The position numbers and the translations under genes are program-made. A stretch of DNA of 64,000 nt from Pseudomonas paraeruginosa PA7 (GTDB lineage: Bacteria; Pseudomonadota; Gammaproteobacteria; Pseudomonadales; Pseudomonadaceae). The DNA lies in assembly GCF_000017205.1 (NCBI RefSeq), contig NC_009656.1, positions 3,414,001 to 3,478,000 on the forward strand, in the 5' to 3' direction. The notes beneath the pieces are model-generated. The model worked only from the letters and a program-made list of their open reading frames with translations. It had not been told where the DNA came from and did no database searches. Each line of letters starts with the position of its first letter. The first letter of the stretch is position 1. Positions 11,985 through 20,559 of this stretch are shown piece after piece.

Positions 11985-12296
11985 CACTTCATTCCTCCGG
12001 GGAGACAGGACAAGGCACGGGCGCCAAACGGCGCTCGCCGCCATCCTAGGAGCCTCCGCCGCGCGGCCGAATCCTGCTTTGGGCGCCCTCGCCTACTCCC
12101 TTCGCAGTAGAGCCTCGGAAGGCCTCGCGGGGGGCTTTGGCAGCAAGTCCAAGTCATGTCCCGGCCGGGAAGTCTTCCCGGGCGAATCGGGCGATCTTCC
12201 GTTCCCGCCGGCGAGCCCCGCTTCCACCATGAAACCGCCGCGGCCCGAGCAGCGGCCTGCCGTTTCTCGACCCTCACTCCAAACGGGAACCCGATC
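11985..12296. promoter_or_regulatory. Divergent exaA/exaB control region
   Basis: A 312-bp non-coding stretch between the start codons of exaB (minus) and exaA (plus). It must hold both promoters. The most striking element is the interrupted palindrome CTACT-N8-AGTAG at 12093-12110, about 187 bp from exaA and 109 bp from exaB. In P. aeruginosa exaA and exaBC are reported to be controlled separately by the Exa/Era and Erb regulators; assignment of this element to either is inference. Confidence 0.6.
12093..12110. promoter_or_regulatory. CTACT-N8-AGTAG inverted repeat
   Basis: A perfect 5-bp inverted repeat with an 8-bp spacer in the exaA/exaB intergenic region. The CTACT half matches the beginning of the two CTACTAC sites upstream of erbR, suggesting recognition by the same family of regulators (EraR or ErbR). 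No footprint can be inferred from sequence alone. Confidence 0.45.
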
Positions 12297-14168
12297 ATGA
12301 CAACAAGAACCTCACCCGCCCCTGCCGGCCTCCTGCGCCCGAGCCTGCACTGCCTCGCCTTCGCCGTCGCCCTGGGCAGCGGTGGCGCCGCGCTGGCCAA
12401 GGATGTGACCTGGGAGGACATCGCCAACGACGACAAGAGCACCGGCGACGTGCTGCAGTACGGCATGGGCACCCATGCCCAGCGCTGGAGCCCGCTCAAG
12501 CAGGTCAACGCCGACAACGTGTTCAAGCTGACCCCGGCCTGGTCGTATTCCTTCGGCGACGAGAAGCAGCGCGGCCAGGAGTCCCAGGCCATCGTCAGCG
12601 ACGGCGTGATCTACGTGACCGCCTCCTACTCGCGGCTGTTCGCCCTCGACGCGAAGACCGGCAAGCGCCTGTGGACCTACAACCACCGCCTGCCCGACGA
12701 CATCCGCCCGTGCTGCGACGTGGTCAACCGCGGCGCCGCGATCTATGGCGACAAGGTGTTCTTCGGCACCCTCGACGCCTCGGTGGTGGCGCTGAACAAG
12801 AACACCGGCAAGGTGGTGTGGAAGAAGAAGTTCGCCGACCACGGCGCCGGCTACACCATGACCGGCGCGCCGACCATCGTGAAGGACGGCAAGACCGGCA
12901 AGGTCCTGCTGATCCACGGCAGCTCGGGCGACGAGTTCGGCGTGGTCGGCCGCCTGTTCGCCCGCGATCCGGATACCGGCGAGGAAATCTGGATGCGCCC
13001 CTTCGTCGAAGGCCACATGGGCCGCCTGAACGGCAAGGACAGCACGGTCACCGGCGACGTCAAGGCGCCGTCCTGGCCGGACGATCGCAACTCGCCGACC
13101 GGCAAGGTCGAGTCCTGGAGCCACGGCGGCGGCGCTCCCTGGCAGAGCGCCAGCTTCGACGCCGAGACCAACACCATCATCGTCGGCGCCGGCAACCCCG
13201 GCCCGTGGAACACCTGGGCGCGCACCGCCAAGGGCGGCAACCCGCACGACTACGACAGCCTCTACACCTCCGGCCAGGTCGGGGTCGACCCGAGCAGCGG
13301 CGAGGTGAAGTGGTTCTACCAGCACACCCCCAACGACGCCTGGGACTTCTCCGGCAACAACGAACTGGTGCTGTTCGACTACAAGGCCAAGGACGGCAAG
13401 ATCGTCAAGGCCACCGCCCACGCCGACCGCAACGGCTTCTTCTATGTGGTCGACCGCAGCAACGGCAAGTTGCAGAACGCCTTCCCCTTCGTCGACAACA
13501 TCACCTGGGCCAGCCACATCGACCTGAAGACCGGCCGCCCGGTGGAGCGCGAGGGCCAGCGCCCGCCGCTGCCGGAACCGGGGCAGAAGCATGGCAAGGC
13601 GGTGGAAGTATCGCCGCCATTCCTCGGCGGCAAGAACTGGAACCCGATGGCCTACAGCCAGGACACCGGGCTGTTCTACGTGCCGGCCAACCACTGGAAG
13701 GAAGACTACTGGACCGAGGAGGTCAGCTATACGAAGGGCAGCGCCTACCTGGGCATGGGCTTCCGGATCAAGCGCATGTACGACGACCACGTCGGCAGCC
13801 TGCGCGCCATGGACCCGGTCAGCGGCAAGGTGGTCTGGGAACACAAGGAACACCTGCCACTCTGGGCCGGGGTGCTGGCCACCGCCGGCAACCTGGTGTT
13901 CACCGGCACCGGCGACGGCTACTTCAAGGCCTTCGACGCGAAGAGCGGCAAGGAACTGTGGAAGTTCCAGACCGGCAGCGGCATCGTCTCGCCGCCGATC
14001 ACCTGGGAACAGGACGGCGAGCAGTACCTCGGCGTGACCGTCGGCTACGGCGGCGCCGTGCCGCTGTGGGGCGGCGACATGGCCGACCTGACCCGGCCGG
14101 TGGCCCAGGGCGGTTCCTTCTGGGTATTCAAGCTGCCCAGCTGGGACAACCGCACCGCCAGCCGCTGA
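12297..14168 (+). CDS. exaA: PQQ-dependent quinoprotein ethanol dehydrogenase ExaA
   Basis: A 623-aa periplasmic eight-bladed beta-propeller enzyme oxidising ethanol and other alcohols with PQQ and calcium. The signal peptide ends near [13 protein letters not shown]. The adjacent-cysteine disulfide that covers PQQ is seen in RPCCDVV. The catalytic aspartate is in [11 protein letters not shown]; the residue two after it is Ser rather than Asp, which fits a calcium enzyme and not a lanthanide (XoxF/PedH-like WDYD) enzyme. The start at 12297 is the known one, with the signal peptide directly after it. Electrons pass to ExaB, encoded divergently. Confidence 0.97.
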   Translation: MTTRTSPAPAGLLRPSLHCLAFAVALGSGGAALAKDVTWEDIANDDKSTGDVLQYGMGTHAQRWSPLKQVNADNVFKLTPAWSYSFGDEKQRGQESQAIVSDGVIYVTASYSRLFALDAKTGKRLWTYNHRLPDDIRPCCDVVNRGAAIYGDKVFFGTLDASVVALNKNTGKVVWKKKFADHGAGYTMTGAPTIVKDGKTGKVLLIHGSSGDEFGVVGRLFARDPDTGEEIWMRPFVEGHMGRLNGKDSTVTGDVKAPSWPDDRNSPTGKVESWSHGGGAPWQSASFDAETNTIIVGAGNPGPWNTWARTAKGGNPHDYDSLYTSGQVGVDPSSGEVKWFYQHTPNDAWDFSGNNELVLFDYKAKDGKIVKATAHADRNGFFYVVDRSNGKLQNAFPFVDNITWASHIDLKTGRPVEREGQRPPLPEPGQKHGKAVEVSPPFLGGKNWNPMAYSQDTGLFYVPANHWKEDYWTEEVSYTKGSAYLGMGFRIKRMYDDHVGSLRAMDPVSGKVVWEHKEHLPLWAGVLATAGNLVFTGTGDGYFKAFDAKSGKELWKFQTGSGIVSPPITWEQDGEQYLGVTVGYGGAVPLWGGDMADLTRPVAQGGSFWVFKLPSWDNRTASR

Positions 14169-14175
14169 TCCCCGC

Positions 14176-14200
14176 GCCGCGCCCCGCGGGGCGCGGCTTT
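14176..14200 (+). terminator. Hairpin between exaA and the pentapeptide gene
   Basis: A GC-rich stem GCCGCGCCCC/GGGGCGCGGC (14176-14197) followed by three T residues. The T tract is short, so it may only attenuate, letting the pentapeptide-repeat gene downstream be expressed at a reduced level from the exaA promoter. Confidence 0.5.
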
Positions 14201-14221
14201 CCCCGCCCGCGGAGTATCCCG

Positions 14222-14875
14222 ATGAAGACCTTCCTCCTCTGCGCCGCCCTGCTCGGCGCCGGCCTGGCCCAGGCCGCCGACGACATCGACGACGACAGCG
14301 TCCGCATCATCGCCGGCTGCCGCCTGGAGCCCGGCGCGCGCTGCGCCAGGGCCGACCTGCGCGGTGCCGACCTGCGCAACCTCGACCTCGGCCGCATCGA
14401 CCTGGCCGGCGCCGATCTCTCCGGCGCCGACCTGCGCCACGCCAGGCTCGACCTGGCCAACCTGGAAAAAGCCGACCTGCGTGGCGCCGACCTCACCCGC
14501 GCCAGCCTGCAGCAGGCCAACCTGCGCGGCGCCGACCTCTCCGGCGCCAGGGCGGTGGCGATCCAGGCCTGGGGCCTGTTCGCCCAGGGTGCCCAGTGGC
14601 AGGGCGCCGACCTTACCGCCGCCTACCTGGAGTTCGCCCGACTCAGCGGCGGCCGCCTGCACCAGGCCACGCTGCGCGCCGCCGACCTGGAGATGACCTG
14701 GCTGTCCCGCGCCGATCTCAAGGGCGCCGACCTGCGCGACGCCAACCTGCAGGAAGTCAAGCTGGCCGAGGCCAATCTGGAGGACGCCGACCTGCGCGGC
14801 AGCAAGGTGCGCTTCGGCAACTTCCAGGGCAGCAACATGCAGGGTTGCAAGGACTGCCCCGCGGGCTGGCGGTGA
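14222..14875 (+). CDS. Secreted pentapeptide-repeat protein
   Basis: A 217-aa protein with a cleavable signal peptide (MKTFLLCAALLGAGLAQA) followed by many A(D/N)LxG-type pentapeptide repeats such as GADLRGADLRNLDL. These fold into a right-handed quadrilateral beta-helix. Four cysteines lie outside the helix, two near the N-terminus (GCRLEPGARC) and two near the C-terminus (GCKDC), suggesting disulfides in the periplasm. A homologue sits next to exaA/pedE-type genes in other pseudomonads. A role in ethanol oxidation, for example scaffolding periplasmic enzymes, is plausible but unproven. Confidence 0.85.
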   Translation: MKTFLLCAALLGAGLAQAADDIDDDSVRIIAGCRLEPGARCARADLRGADLRNLDLGRIDLAGADLSGADLRHARLDLANLEKADLRGADLTRASLQQANLRGADLSGARAVAIQAWGLFAQGAQWQGADLTAAYLEFARLSGGRLHQATLRAADLEMTWLSRADLKGADLRDANLQEVKLAEANLEDADLRGSKVRFGNFQGSNMQGCKDCPAGWR

Positions 14876-14901
14876 AGCGCCGGACAGCAGCGAGGATGCC
14901 C

Positions 14902-15579
14902 CTACCCGACGCTGCCGCAAGCCTTCTCGGCGAGCGGCAGCGGCAGGCCCAGCCGCAGCACGCCGCTGTCGATGGCCCGGTGCACCAGTTCCGCCTGGGT
15001 GCTCACCTGCAGCTTCTGCTTGAGCAGGCTGACATGGTTTGACACGGTCTTGCCGCTCACCCCCAGCTGCTCGGCCACCTGACGCATGGCCAGGCCGCGC
15101 GCGAGCAGGCGGAATATCTCGAACTCACGGCGGGTCAAGTCGCGCAGGATGGCCTCGCCCTCCTCGCTCCGCTGCTGGCACGCCAGGCGGATGGCCAGGC
15201 CCTGCTCGATGTAGACCTGCCCGGCGAGCACCCGGCGCACCGCCTCCAGCAGCGTCGCCGGTGCCGCGCGCTTGGTCAGGTAGCCGCGGGCACCGGCGTC
15301 CAGTGCCTGGCGCACCAGCGCCAGCTCGTCGTGCAGGCTGAAGAACAGCACGCGCAGCTGCGGCAGGCGCTGGCGCAGCCGGCGGGTCAGCTCCACGCCG
15401 CTGATTCCCGGCAGGTCGAGGTCGACGATGACCAGCGAGGGAATCTCGCGCTGCACCGCCAGCAAGGCGTGCTCGCCGTCGCCGGCCTCGCTCAGTTGCA
15501 CGTCGGGCAGCAGGCCCCGTAGCAACCCGGCGAGGCCTTCGCGGACCACGGGATGGTCATCCACCAGCAGGATCTTCAT
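14902..15579 (-). CDS. eraR: LuxR/NarL-type response regulator EraR
   Basis: A 225-aa two-component regulator (also called ExaE) that activates exaA in P. aeruginosa. The receiver has LLVDDHPVVREG, the phospho-acceptor region VIVDLDLPGISG and the lysine in YLTKRAAP. The C-terminal LuxR-type helix-turn-helix runs through LTRREFEIFRLLARGLAMRQ to SNHVSLLKQKL. A strong AAGGAGG site precedes the ATG. Normally its kinase gene eraS lies immediately upstream on the same strand; here only a short possible remnant is found, so the regulator appears to be an orphan. Confidence 0.93.
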   Translation of the reverse strand: MKILLVDDHPVVREGLAGLLRGLLPDVQLSEAGDGEHALLAVQREIPSLVIVDLDLPGISGVELTRRLRQRLPQLRVLFFSLHDELALVRQALDAGARGYLTKRAAPATLLEAVRRVLAGQVYIEQGLAIRLACQQRSEEGEAILRDLTRREFEIFRLLARGLAMRQVAEQLGVSGKTVSNHVSLLKQKLQVSTQAELVHRAIDSGVLRLGLPLPLAEKACGSVG

Positions 15580-15614
15580 GCTTTCCTCCTTTCAGTCGCC
15601 ACACCCGGCGACGG

Positions 15615-15718
15615 TCACAGGCGCAGCTCGCAGCCGCGTCCATCGTCGCGCCCGCCCGGTCGAGGGAACCGCCACGCCGCCGCAGGCGGATCCGCGCGTG
15701 GCGCCGGCATGCCGTGCC
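15615..15718 (-). pseudogene. eraS: Possible 3' remnant of the sensor kinase gene eraS
   Basis: Immediately before eraR, one minus-strand frame ends in GGRDDGRGCELRL and stops at 15615-15617. This looks like the last strand of a histidine-kinase ATPase domain. No H-box, N-box or G-box is found between here and erbR, and only about 800 bp separate the starts of eraR and erbR. In PAO1 a complete kinase gene (PA1979) occupies this position. The assignment of this fragment is tentative; the absence of a complete kinase is direct from the sequence. Confidence 0.4.
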
Positions 15719-15859
15719 TCAGGGCGCAGCCCGGCAGGCGTGTGCGGCCGAGCAGGCGCCAGGCGTGTCGGGCTGGACATGCCGGGCGTAGAGGAAATCG
15801 AAGCCGAGCAGGCTGAGGATCAGCAGGATGGGCAACACCAGGGTGACGGCGATGCGCAT
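15719..15859 (-). CDS. 46-aa single-membrane-segment ORF upstream of eraR
   Basis: A short ORF starting MRIAVTLVLPILLILSLLGF with a good Shine-Dalgarno (AAAGGAGG) 7 bp upstream, so it is probably translated. One strongly hydrophobic segment is followed by a Cys-containing tail (GACSAAHACRAAP). It could be the membrane-anchored start of a deleted kinase, whose later part is lost, or an independent small membrane protein. It is in a different frame from the putative kinase remnant downstream. The published ExaD kinase of strain ATCC 17933 was described as soluble, which argues for the small-protein view. Confidence 0.45.
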   Translation of the reverse strand: MRIAVTLVLPILLILSLLGFDFLYARHVQPDTPGACSAAHACRAAP

Positions 15860-15921
15860 GGCGGCGCCTCCTTTGGATGGTCATTGCCAAAGCATGCTAG
15901 GACGCCGCCAGCCGCGACAGG

Positions 15922-15938
15922 CTACTACCTTGGTACTG
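15922..15938. promoter_or_regulatory. CTACTACCTTGGTACTG operator-like site
   Basis: Contains the perfect palindrome TACC-TT-GGTA (15926-15935) inside CTACTACCTTGGTACTG. It lies about 65 bp before the short ORF at 15859 and would control the eraR-side transcript, erbR or both. The TAC-rich inverted arrangement fits NarL/LuxR-type regulators. Confidence 0.5.
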
Positions 15939-16028
15939 CCGGGGCGCTACCTTCCCCCAGGTTCCGGCCGCCGCGCGGACGCGGCCGGCATCGGTGCCAG
16001 GACATGGGCCATGCGCAAGAGTGGCCGT

Positions 16029-16043
16029 CTACTACTTTGGTAG
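16029..16043. promoter_or_regulatory. CTACTACTTTGGTAG operator-like site
   Basis: Differs at one base from the first 14 bases of the site at 15922-15938, lies 107 bp from it, and sits on the erbR side of the intergenic region. The repetition at this spacing makes chance unlikely. Autoregulation of erbR or cross-regulation by EraR are the obvious candidates. Confidence 0.5.
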
Positions 16044-16376
16044 CGCTTCGCCCCTCTCAACGTCGAATTTCCAAAGCAGCGCACCTGTCTTGTAATGGCC
16101 GCTACAAGAAGAACTACAGAGAAATCGCCATGCCTCGCCTTGCCCACGCTCCGTCCAGCCTGCCACTGGCGCCGTCCGGCCGCGCCCGCCAGCGTCCCGG
16201 TCGATCTCCTCGCCGATCCCTCATCCCGGGCCGCCTGGCCCCGCCAGGCCAGGGCGGCGCCGCGCTGGGCTATCGCCGCCGCGGCTGCTACCGTGACGCC
16301 AGCGGCGTCCGCCGAACGCCAGCCTCGCGCTGAACCGCCACCCGCCGCCCATAACGACAATAACGAGGTCCTGGCC

Positions 16377-17042
16377 ATGTACAAGATCCTGATCGCCGAC
16401 GATCACCCGCTGTTCCGCGAAGCCATCCACAATGTCATCGCCGACGGGTTTCCCGGCAGCGAAGTCATGGAGACCGCCGACCTCGACAGCGCCCTGGGCC
16501 TGACCCAGGCCCACGACGACCTCGACCTGATCCTGCTCGACCTGAACATGCCCGGGATGCACGGCCTCAACGGCCTGATGAACCTGCGCAACGAGGCCCC
16601 GACCATTCCCGTGGTGATCGTTTCCGCCGAGCAGGACAAGCAGGTGGTCCTGCAGGCCATCACCTACGGCGCGGTGGGCTTCATCACCAAGTCCTCGCCG
16701 CGCGCGCAGATGACCGAGGCCATCGAGCAGATCCTCAACGGCAACGTCTACCTGCCCTCGGACGTGATCCGCACGCAGAAGAGCTCGCCGCGCCGTTGCG
16801 GCCACGAGGAGCACGCGATCGCCCCGGAACTGCTGCAGGCCCTGACCCGCAAGCAGTTGCTGGTGCTGGAGCGAATGACCAAGGGTGAGTCGAACAAGCA
16901 GATCGCCTACAACCTGGAGATCGCCGAGACCACGGTGAAGGCGCACGTCTCGGCGATCCTGCGCAAGCTCAGGGTGCACAACCGCGTGCAGGCCATCCTC
17001 AGCGCCAGCGACATCGACTTCGCCGCCTACCTGCGTCGCTGA
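16377..17042 (+). CDS. erbR: Response regulator ErbR (AgmR), LuxR family
   Basis: A 221-aa two-component response regulator reported to activate exaBC, pqqABCDEH and other regulatory genes of ethanol oxidation; known as AgmR in older work. The receiver shows [13 protein letters not shown], the phospho-acceptor region [13 protein letters not shown] and the lysine in [11 protein letters not shown]. The DNA-binding domain is [20 protein letters not shown] followed by [14 protein letters not shown]. The start at 16377 has a GAGGT ribosome binding site. It has no adjacent dedicated kinase; NahK/ErcS' and ErcS are encoded nearby. Confidence 0.94.
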   Translation: MYKILIADDHPLFREAIHNVIADGFPGSEVMETADLDSALGLTQAHDDLDLILLDLNMPGMHGLNGLMNLRNEAPTIPVVIVSAEQDKQVVLQAITYGAVGFITKSSPRAQMTEAIEQILNGNVYLPSDVIRTQKSSPRRCGHEEHAIAPELLQALTRKQLLVLERMTKGESNKQIAYNLEIAETTVKAHVSAILRKLRVHNRVQAILSASDIDFAAYLRR

Positions 17043-17051
17043 GGCCCGCCC

Positions 17052-17912
17052 ATGCCCGACCGCCGCACCCTGCTGCTCACCATCCTGGCGATGCTGGCCT
17101 TCGCCGGCAATTCGCTGCTCTGCCGGGCAGCGCTGAAGGACACCGCCATCGACGCGGTCAGCTTCACCGCCCTGCGCCTTGTTTCCGGGGCGCTCATGCT
17201 GCTCTTGCTGCTGCGCCTGCGCCGCGCCCCGGCCGGCGCGCGCGGCGGCTGGCGCGGCGCGGCGGCGCTGTTCGTCTACGCCGCGGCGTTCTCCTACGCC
17301 TATGTACAACTGGACGCCGGCACCGGCGCGCTGCTGCTGTTCGGCGCGGTGCAGGTCAGCCTGCTCCTGGCCGGGCTGCTGCGCGGCGAGCGGCCGGGTA
17401 CGCAGGCACTGGCCGGTTTCCTGCTGGCACTGGGCGGCCTGCTCTACCTGTTGCTGCCGGGAGCCAGCGCGCCGCCACTGGGCGGCGCCCTGCTGATGCT
17501 GCTGTCCGGCCTCGCCTGGGGGCTCTATACCCTGCTCGGCCGGGGCGGCGGCGACCCCCTGGCGGTCAGCGCCGGCAATTTCCTCCGCGCCATCGCCTTC
17601 GCCGCCCTGCTGCTCCTGGTCTTCCACGGGCAACTGCGGCTGGACGGCCCCGGGTTGCTCTATGCGCTGCTCTCAGGCGCCCTCGCCTCCGGCCTCGGCT
17701 ACGCCGTCTGGTACAGCGCGCTGCCGGGGCTGACGGCGCTCCAGGGAGCCTCGGTGCAGCTCAGCGTGCCGGTGCTCGCCGCCCTCTGCGGCGCGCTGCT
17801 GCTCGGCGAGCCGCTCGGCCCACGGCTGCCGCCGGCGACCCTGGCGGTGCTCGGCGGGATCGCCCTGATCCTCCTCCCGCGCCTGGGCCGCGCGGCGCGC
17901 GAACGCGGCTGA
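17052..17912 (+). CDS. DMT-superfamily (EamA) transporter
   Basis: A 286-aa membrane protein with about ten hydrophobic segments in two EamA repeats, beginning RTLLLTILAMLAFAGNSLLC. It starts 9 bp after erbR and is probably cotranscribed with it. Substrate is unknown; family members export metabolites or amino acids. Its stop is only 1 bp from the stop of nahK on the opposite strand, with no terminator between. Confidence 0.8.
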   Translation: MPDRRTLLLTILAMLAFAGNSLLCRAALKDTAIDAVSFTALRLVSGALMLLLLLRLRRAPAGARGGWRGAAALFVYAAAFSYAYVQLDAGTGALLLFGAVQVSLLLAGLLRGERPGTQALAGFLLALGGLLYLLLPGASAPPLGGALLMLLSGLAWGLYTLLGRGGGDPLAVSAGNFLRAIAFAALLLLVFHGQLRLDGPGLLYALLSGALASGLGYAVWYSALPGLTALQGASVQLSVPVLAALCGALLLGEPLGPRLPPATLAVLGGIALILLPRLGRAARERG

Positions 17913-17913
17913 A

Positions 17914-20559
17914 TCAGACCACGCCTTCGCGCTCCAGCAGGTGGCAGAGCGCGGTCTTCAGCTTCATCGGCCGTACCGGCTTGTGCATCAGGGTATGGCC
18001 AAGCTCGCGGACCTGCTGCTTGAGGTCGTTGCTGTAGTTGGCGGTGATCATCAGCGCCGGCAGTGGCGAACCGCGCCGGGCATTGATCGCGGCGACCGCG
18101 TCGATGCCGTTGCGCTGGTCGTCGAGGTGATAGTCGACGATCAGCAGGTCGGCCTCCGCGTGGTAGTTGTCGACCTGGCGCGCCAGGTCTTCCTCCGACA
18201 ACGCCGTCACCACCCGGCAGCCCCAGGCCTCGAGCAGCGTGCGCATGCCGGCGCAGATCGCCGCGTCGTTGTCCAGCACCCACACCCGCGAACCGCGCAG
18301 CCGCTCGCGCAGGTCGTCCGCGCAGGCCGGCGGCTCGGCGCGGCCGCGCGGGGCGTGGCGGGCCAGCGGCACCTCGATGGCGAAGCACGAGCCCTTGCCC
18401 GGCCGCGAGCCGACCCGGACCCGGTGGCCGAGCATGCGGGCGATCTTGTCGACGATCGCCAGCCCCAGGCCGAGCCCGCGGTCCTGTTGCGAGCGCTGCA
18501 ACTCGCCGCGCTTGAACTCCTGGAATATCTCGCCGAGCTTGTCGGCAGCGATGCCGACCCCGGTGTCCCAGACCTCGATAGACAGGCTCTGGCGCTGCCG
18601 GCGGCAGCCAAGCAGCACGCGCCCGCGGGGCGTGTAGCGGATGGCGTTGGACAGCAGGTTGCGGAGGATCCGCGCGAGCAGTTGCTGGTCGCTGCGGACC
18701 AGCGCCCCGCAGGCCACGAACTCCAGGCGCAGGCCCTCGCTGACGGCCACCTGGCGGTACTCCGCGGCCAGGTTGCCGAGCAGCTCGCCGATCTCGAACG
18801 GCGCGATATCCGGGCGGATCACCCCGGCGTCCAGCTTGGAGATGTCCACCAGCGTGCCGAGCAGATTCTCCACGTCCTCCAGCGAATGACTGATGTTGTT
18901 CACCAGCGCCTCGTTGCCCTGCCCGACGCCACCGCGCTCCTGCAACGCGCTGGTGAACAGCCGCGCGGCGTTCAGCGGCTGCAGCAGGTCGTGGCTGACC
19001 GCGGCAAGGAACTTGGTCTTCGACAGGTTGGCCTGTTCCGCCTCGCGCTTGGCCTCGCGCAGGCGTGCCTCGACCTGGCTGCGCTCGTGGATCTCGCGCT
19101 TGAACTGGTCGTTGAGGCTGGTCAGCTCGGCGGTGCGCTCGCGCACCCGCTGCTCGAGGTTCTGGTAGGCCTGGTGCAGCGCCTCGGCGGTGCGCCGGCG
19201 CTCGGTGATGTCGCGGATCAGCACGAACAGGCCGACCACCCTGCCGTCGGCCTGGCGGTTCGGCACATAGGAACGCTGCATGTAGCGCTCCTGGCCGGAC
19301 AGCGCGGTCTCGGCGATCTCGAAGGTCACGCTCTCGCCGGCCAGCGCACGCTCGAAATACGGCTCCAGGCGCCGGCAGTGCTCGGCGCCGTGCACGTCGC
19401 GCAGGTTGCGTCCGAGCATCGAGCCGCTCGGCCAGCGGTACCACTGCTCGTAGACCTTGTTGGTGAATTCGTAGACCAGCTCGTCGCTGAGATAGGCGAT
19501 CAGCGCCGGCACCTGGTCGGTGATCAGGCGGATCCAGCGTTCGCTGGCGCGCAGTGTCTCGGCATGGCGATAGCGTTCGGTGATATCGGTGAAGGTGTTG
19601 ACGAAGCCTCCGGTGGGCAAGGCATGGGTGCGGATCTCCAGCACCCGGCCGTCGAACAGGCGCTGCTCCAGCACCGCGCGCGGAGCGCCCTGGGCATCGC
19701 GGCTGCACGGCGTGATCAGCGGCAGTTCGCTCTCCGCCATGACTTCGGCGAAGGCCCGGTGGCCGCCGATCGGGGCCAGACCGCAGAGTTCCAGGAAGCG
19801 TCGGTTCCACAGTTCCAGAGTACCGTCGGCGCCGACCATCGCCACGCCCTGGGACAGGTTGTCCACCGCCCGCTGCAGCAGGTGCGACTTCTGCGCCAGA
19901 GCCTGCTCGCGACGCGCGGTTTCGCTGAGCTTGATCTCGGTGACGTCGGTGTAGAGCACCGCCAGCCCGCCGTCGCGGGTCGGCCGCTCGCTCATGCGCA
20001 GCCAGCGCTCGTCGCGCAGGCGGTACAGGGTCTGCTCGTCGCCGCCGCGCTGCTCCTCGACGATCAGCCCGCCGCTGCGCGCCAACCGACGCAGCTCGGC
20101 CTGGCGCATGCCGGGACCGATGCGCGCGCGGGAATTGGCCCAGAGCGCGCGGAAGCGCTCGTTGAACAGGACGATGCGGCGTTGCCCGTCGAACAGGACG
20201 AAGGCATCGGAAATGCTCTCGATGGCATCGAGCAGGTGCTGGTGGGCGGTTTCGGCGCGCAGGCGGGCGTCGCTGAGCAGCTGGTTGCTGGCCCGCAGCT
20301 CGGCCATCGCCTGGCTCAGCGCGTCGGTGCGCTCACGGACCTGCTCGGCCAGCACCACGGAATACTGGAAGGCGCCATAGGCATCGTCGCTCTGCGCGGC
20401 GCTCGACTCGATGCGTCCGATCAGCGCCTGGTTGATCCGCTGCAACTTGTGCCGCTCTTCCTCGAGGGCGACGACCCGCGCCTGCAGCTCAGCGACGGAC
20501 ACCTCCGCGGGGTCGGCCAATGGCGACCCCGGTGAAGGTCTGGTTGATATGCATGCCAT
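17914..20559 (-). CDS. nahK: Multi-PAS hybrid histidine kinase NahK (ErcS')
   Basis: An 881-aa cytoplasmic hybrid kinase. After an N-terminal coiled coil it has three PAS-like domains (about 115-220, 235-345 and 360-480), a second coiled coil, H-box [18 protein letters not shown]-box ILRNLLSNAIRYT, G1 VWDTGVGI, G2 GLGLGLAIV and a C-terminal receiver with VLDNDAAI, LIVDYHLDD and LMHKPVRP. It corresponds to PA1976, named ErcS' in ethanol-oxidation work and NahK as the NosP-associated kinase feeding the HptB pathway. The ATG at 20559 has a GGAGAG site and overlaps nosP by 71 bp. ErcS has the same core but one PAS domain. Confidence 0.93.
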   Translation of the reverse strand: MACISTRPSPGSPLADPAEVSVAELQARVVALEEERHKLQRINQALIGRIESSAAQSDDAYGAFQYSVVLAEQVRERTDALSQAMAELRASNQLLSDARLRAETAHQHLLDAIESISDAFVLFDGQRRIVLFNERFRALWANSRARIGPGMRQAELRRLARSGGLIVEEQRGGDEQTLYRLRDERWLRMSERPTRDGGLAVLYTDVTEIKLSETARREQALAQKSHLLQRAVDNLSQGVAMVGADGTLELWNRRFLELCGLAPIGGHRAFAEVMAESELPLITPCSRDAQGAPRAVLEQRLFDGRVLEIRTHALPTGGFVNTFTDITERYRHAETLRASERWIRLITDQVPALIAYLSDELVYEFTNKVYEQWYRWPSGSMLGRNLRDVHGAEHCRRLEPYFERALAGESVTFEIAETALSGQERYMQRSYVPNRQADGRVVGLFVLIRDITERRRTAEALHQAYQNLEQRVRERTAELTSLNDQFKREIHERSQVEARLREAKREAEQANLSKTKFLAAVSHDLLQPLNAARLFTSALQERGGVGQGNEALVNNISHSLEDVENLLGTLVDISKLDAGVIRPDIAPFEIGELLGNLAAEYRQVAVSEGLRLEFVACGALVRSDQQLLARILRNLLSNAIRYTPRGRVLLGCRRQRQSLSIEVWDTGVGIAADKLGEIFQEFKRGELQRSQQDRGLGLGLAIVDKIARMLGHRVRVGSRPGKGSCFAIEVPLARHAPRGRAEPPACADDLRERLRGSRVWVLDNDAAICAGMRTLLEAWGCRVVTALSEEDLARQVDNYHAEADLLIVDYHLDDQRNGIDAVAAINARRGSPLPALMITANYSNDLKQQVRELGHTLMHKPVRPMKLKTALCHLLEREGVV

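Larger units (their letters stand above)
15860..16376. promoter_or_regulatory. Control region upstream of erbR and the eraR operon
   Basis: A 517-bp stretch with no convincing gene. It separates erbR (plus) from the short ORF leading to eraR (minus). It contains two near-identical CTACTAC(C/T)TTGGTA elements (15922-15936 and 16029-16043) and a TACCTT half-site at 15948-15953. A long frame crossing 16100-16370 is arginine- and proline-rich and looks non-coding. The unusually long leader before erbR may hold its own promoter close to the second site. Confidence 0.6.

Noticed and set aside
16095-16376. N-terminal extension of erbR
   Set aside because: The extension is Arg/Pro/Ala-rich without conservation, while the ATG at 16377 has a ribosome binding site and gives the normal 221-aa length.
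17941-20535. 864-codon plus-strand frame opposite nahK
   Set aside because: Very long but antisense to a clear hybrid kinase; composition is typical of a GC shadow.
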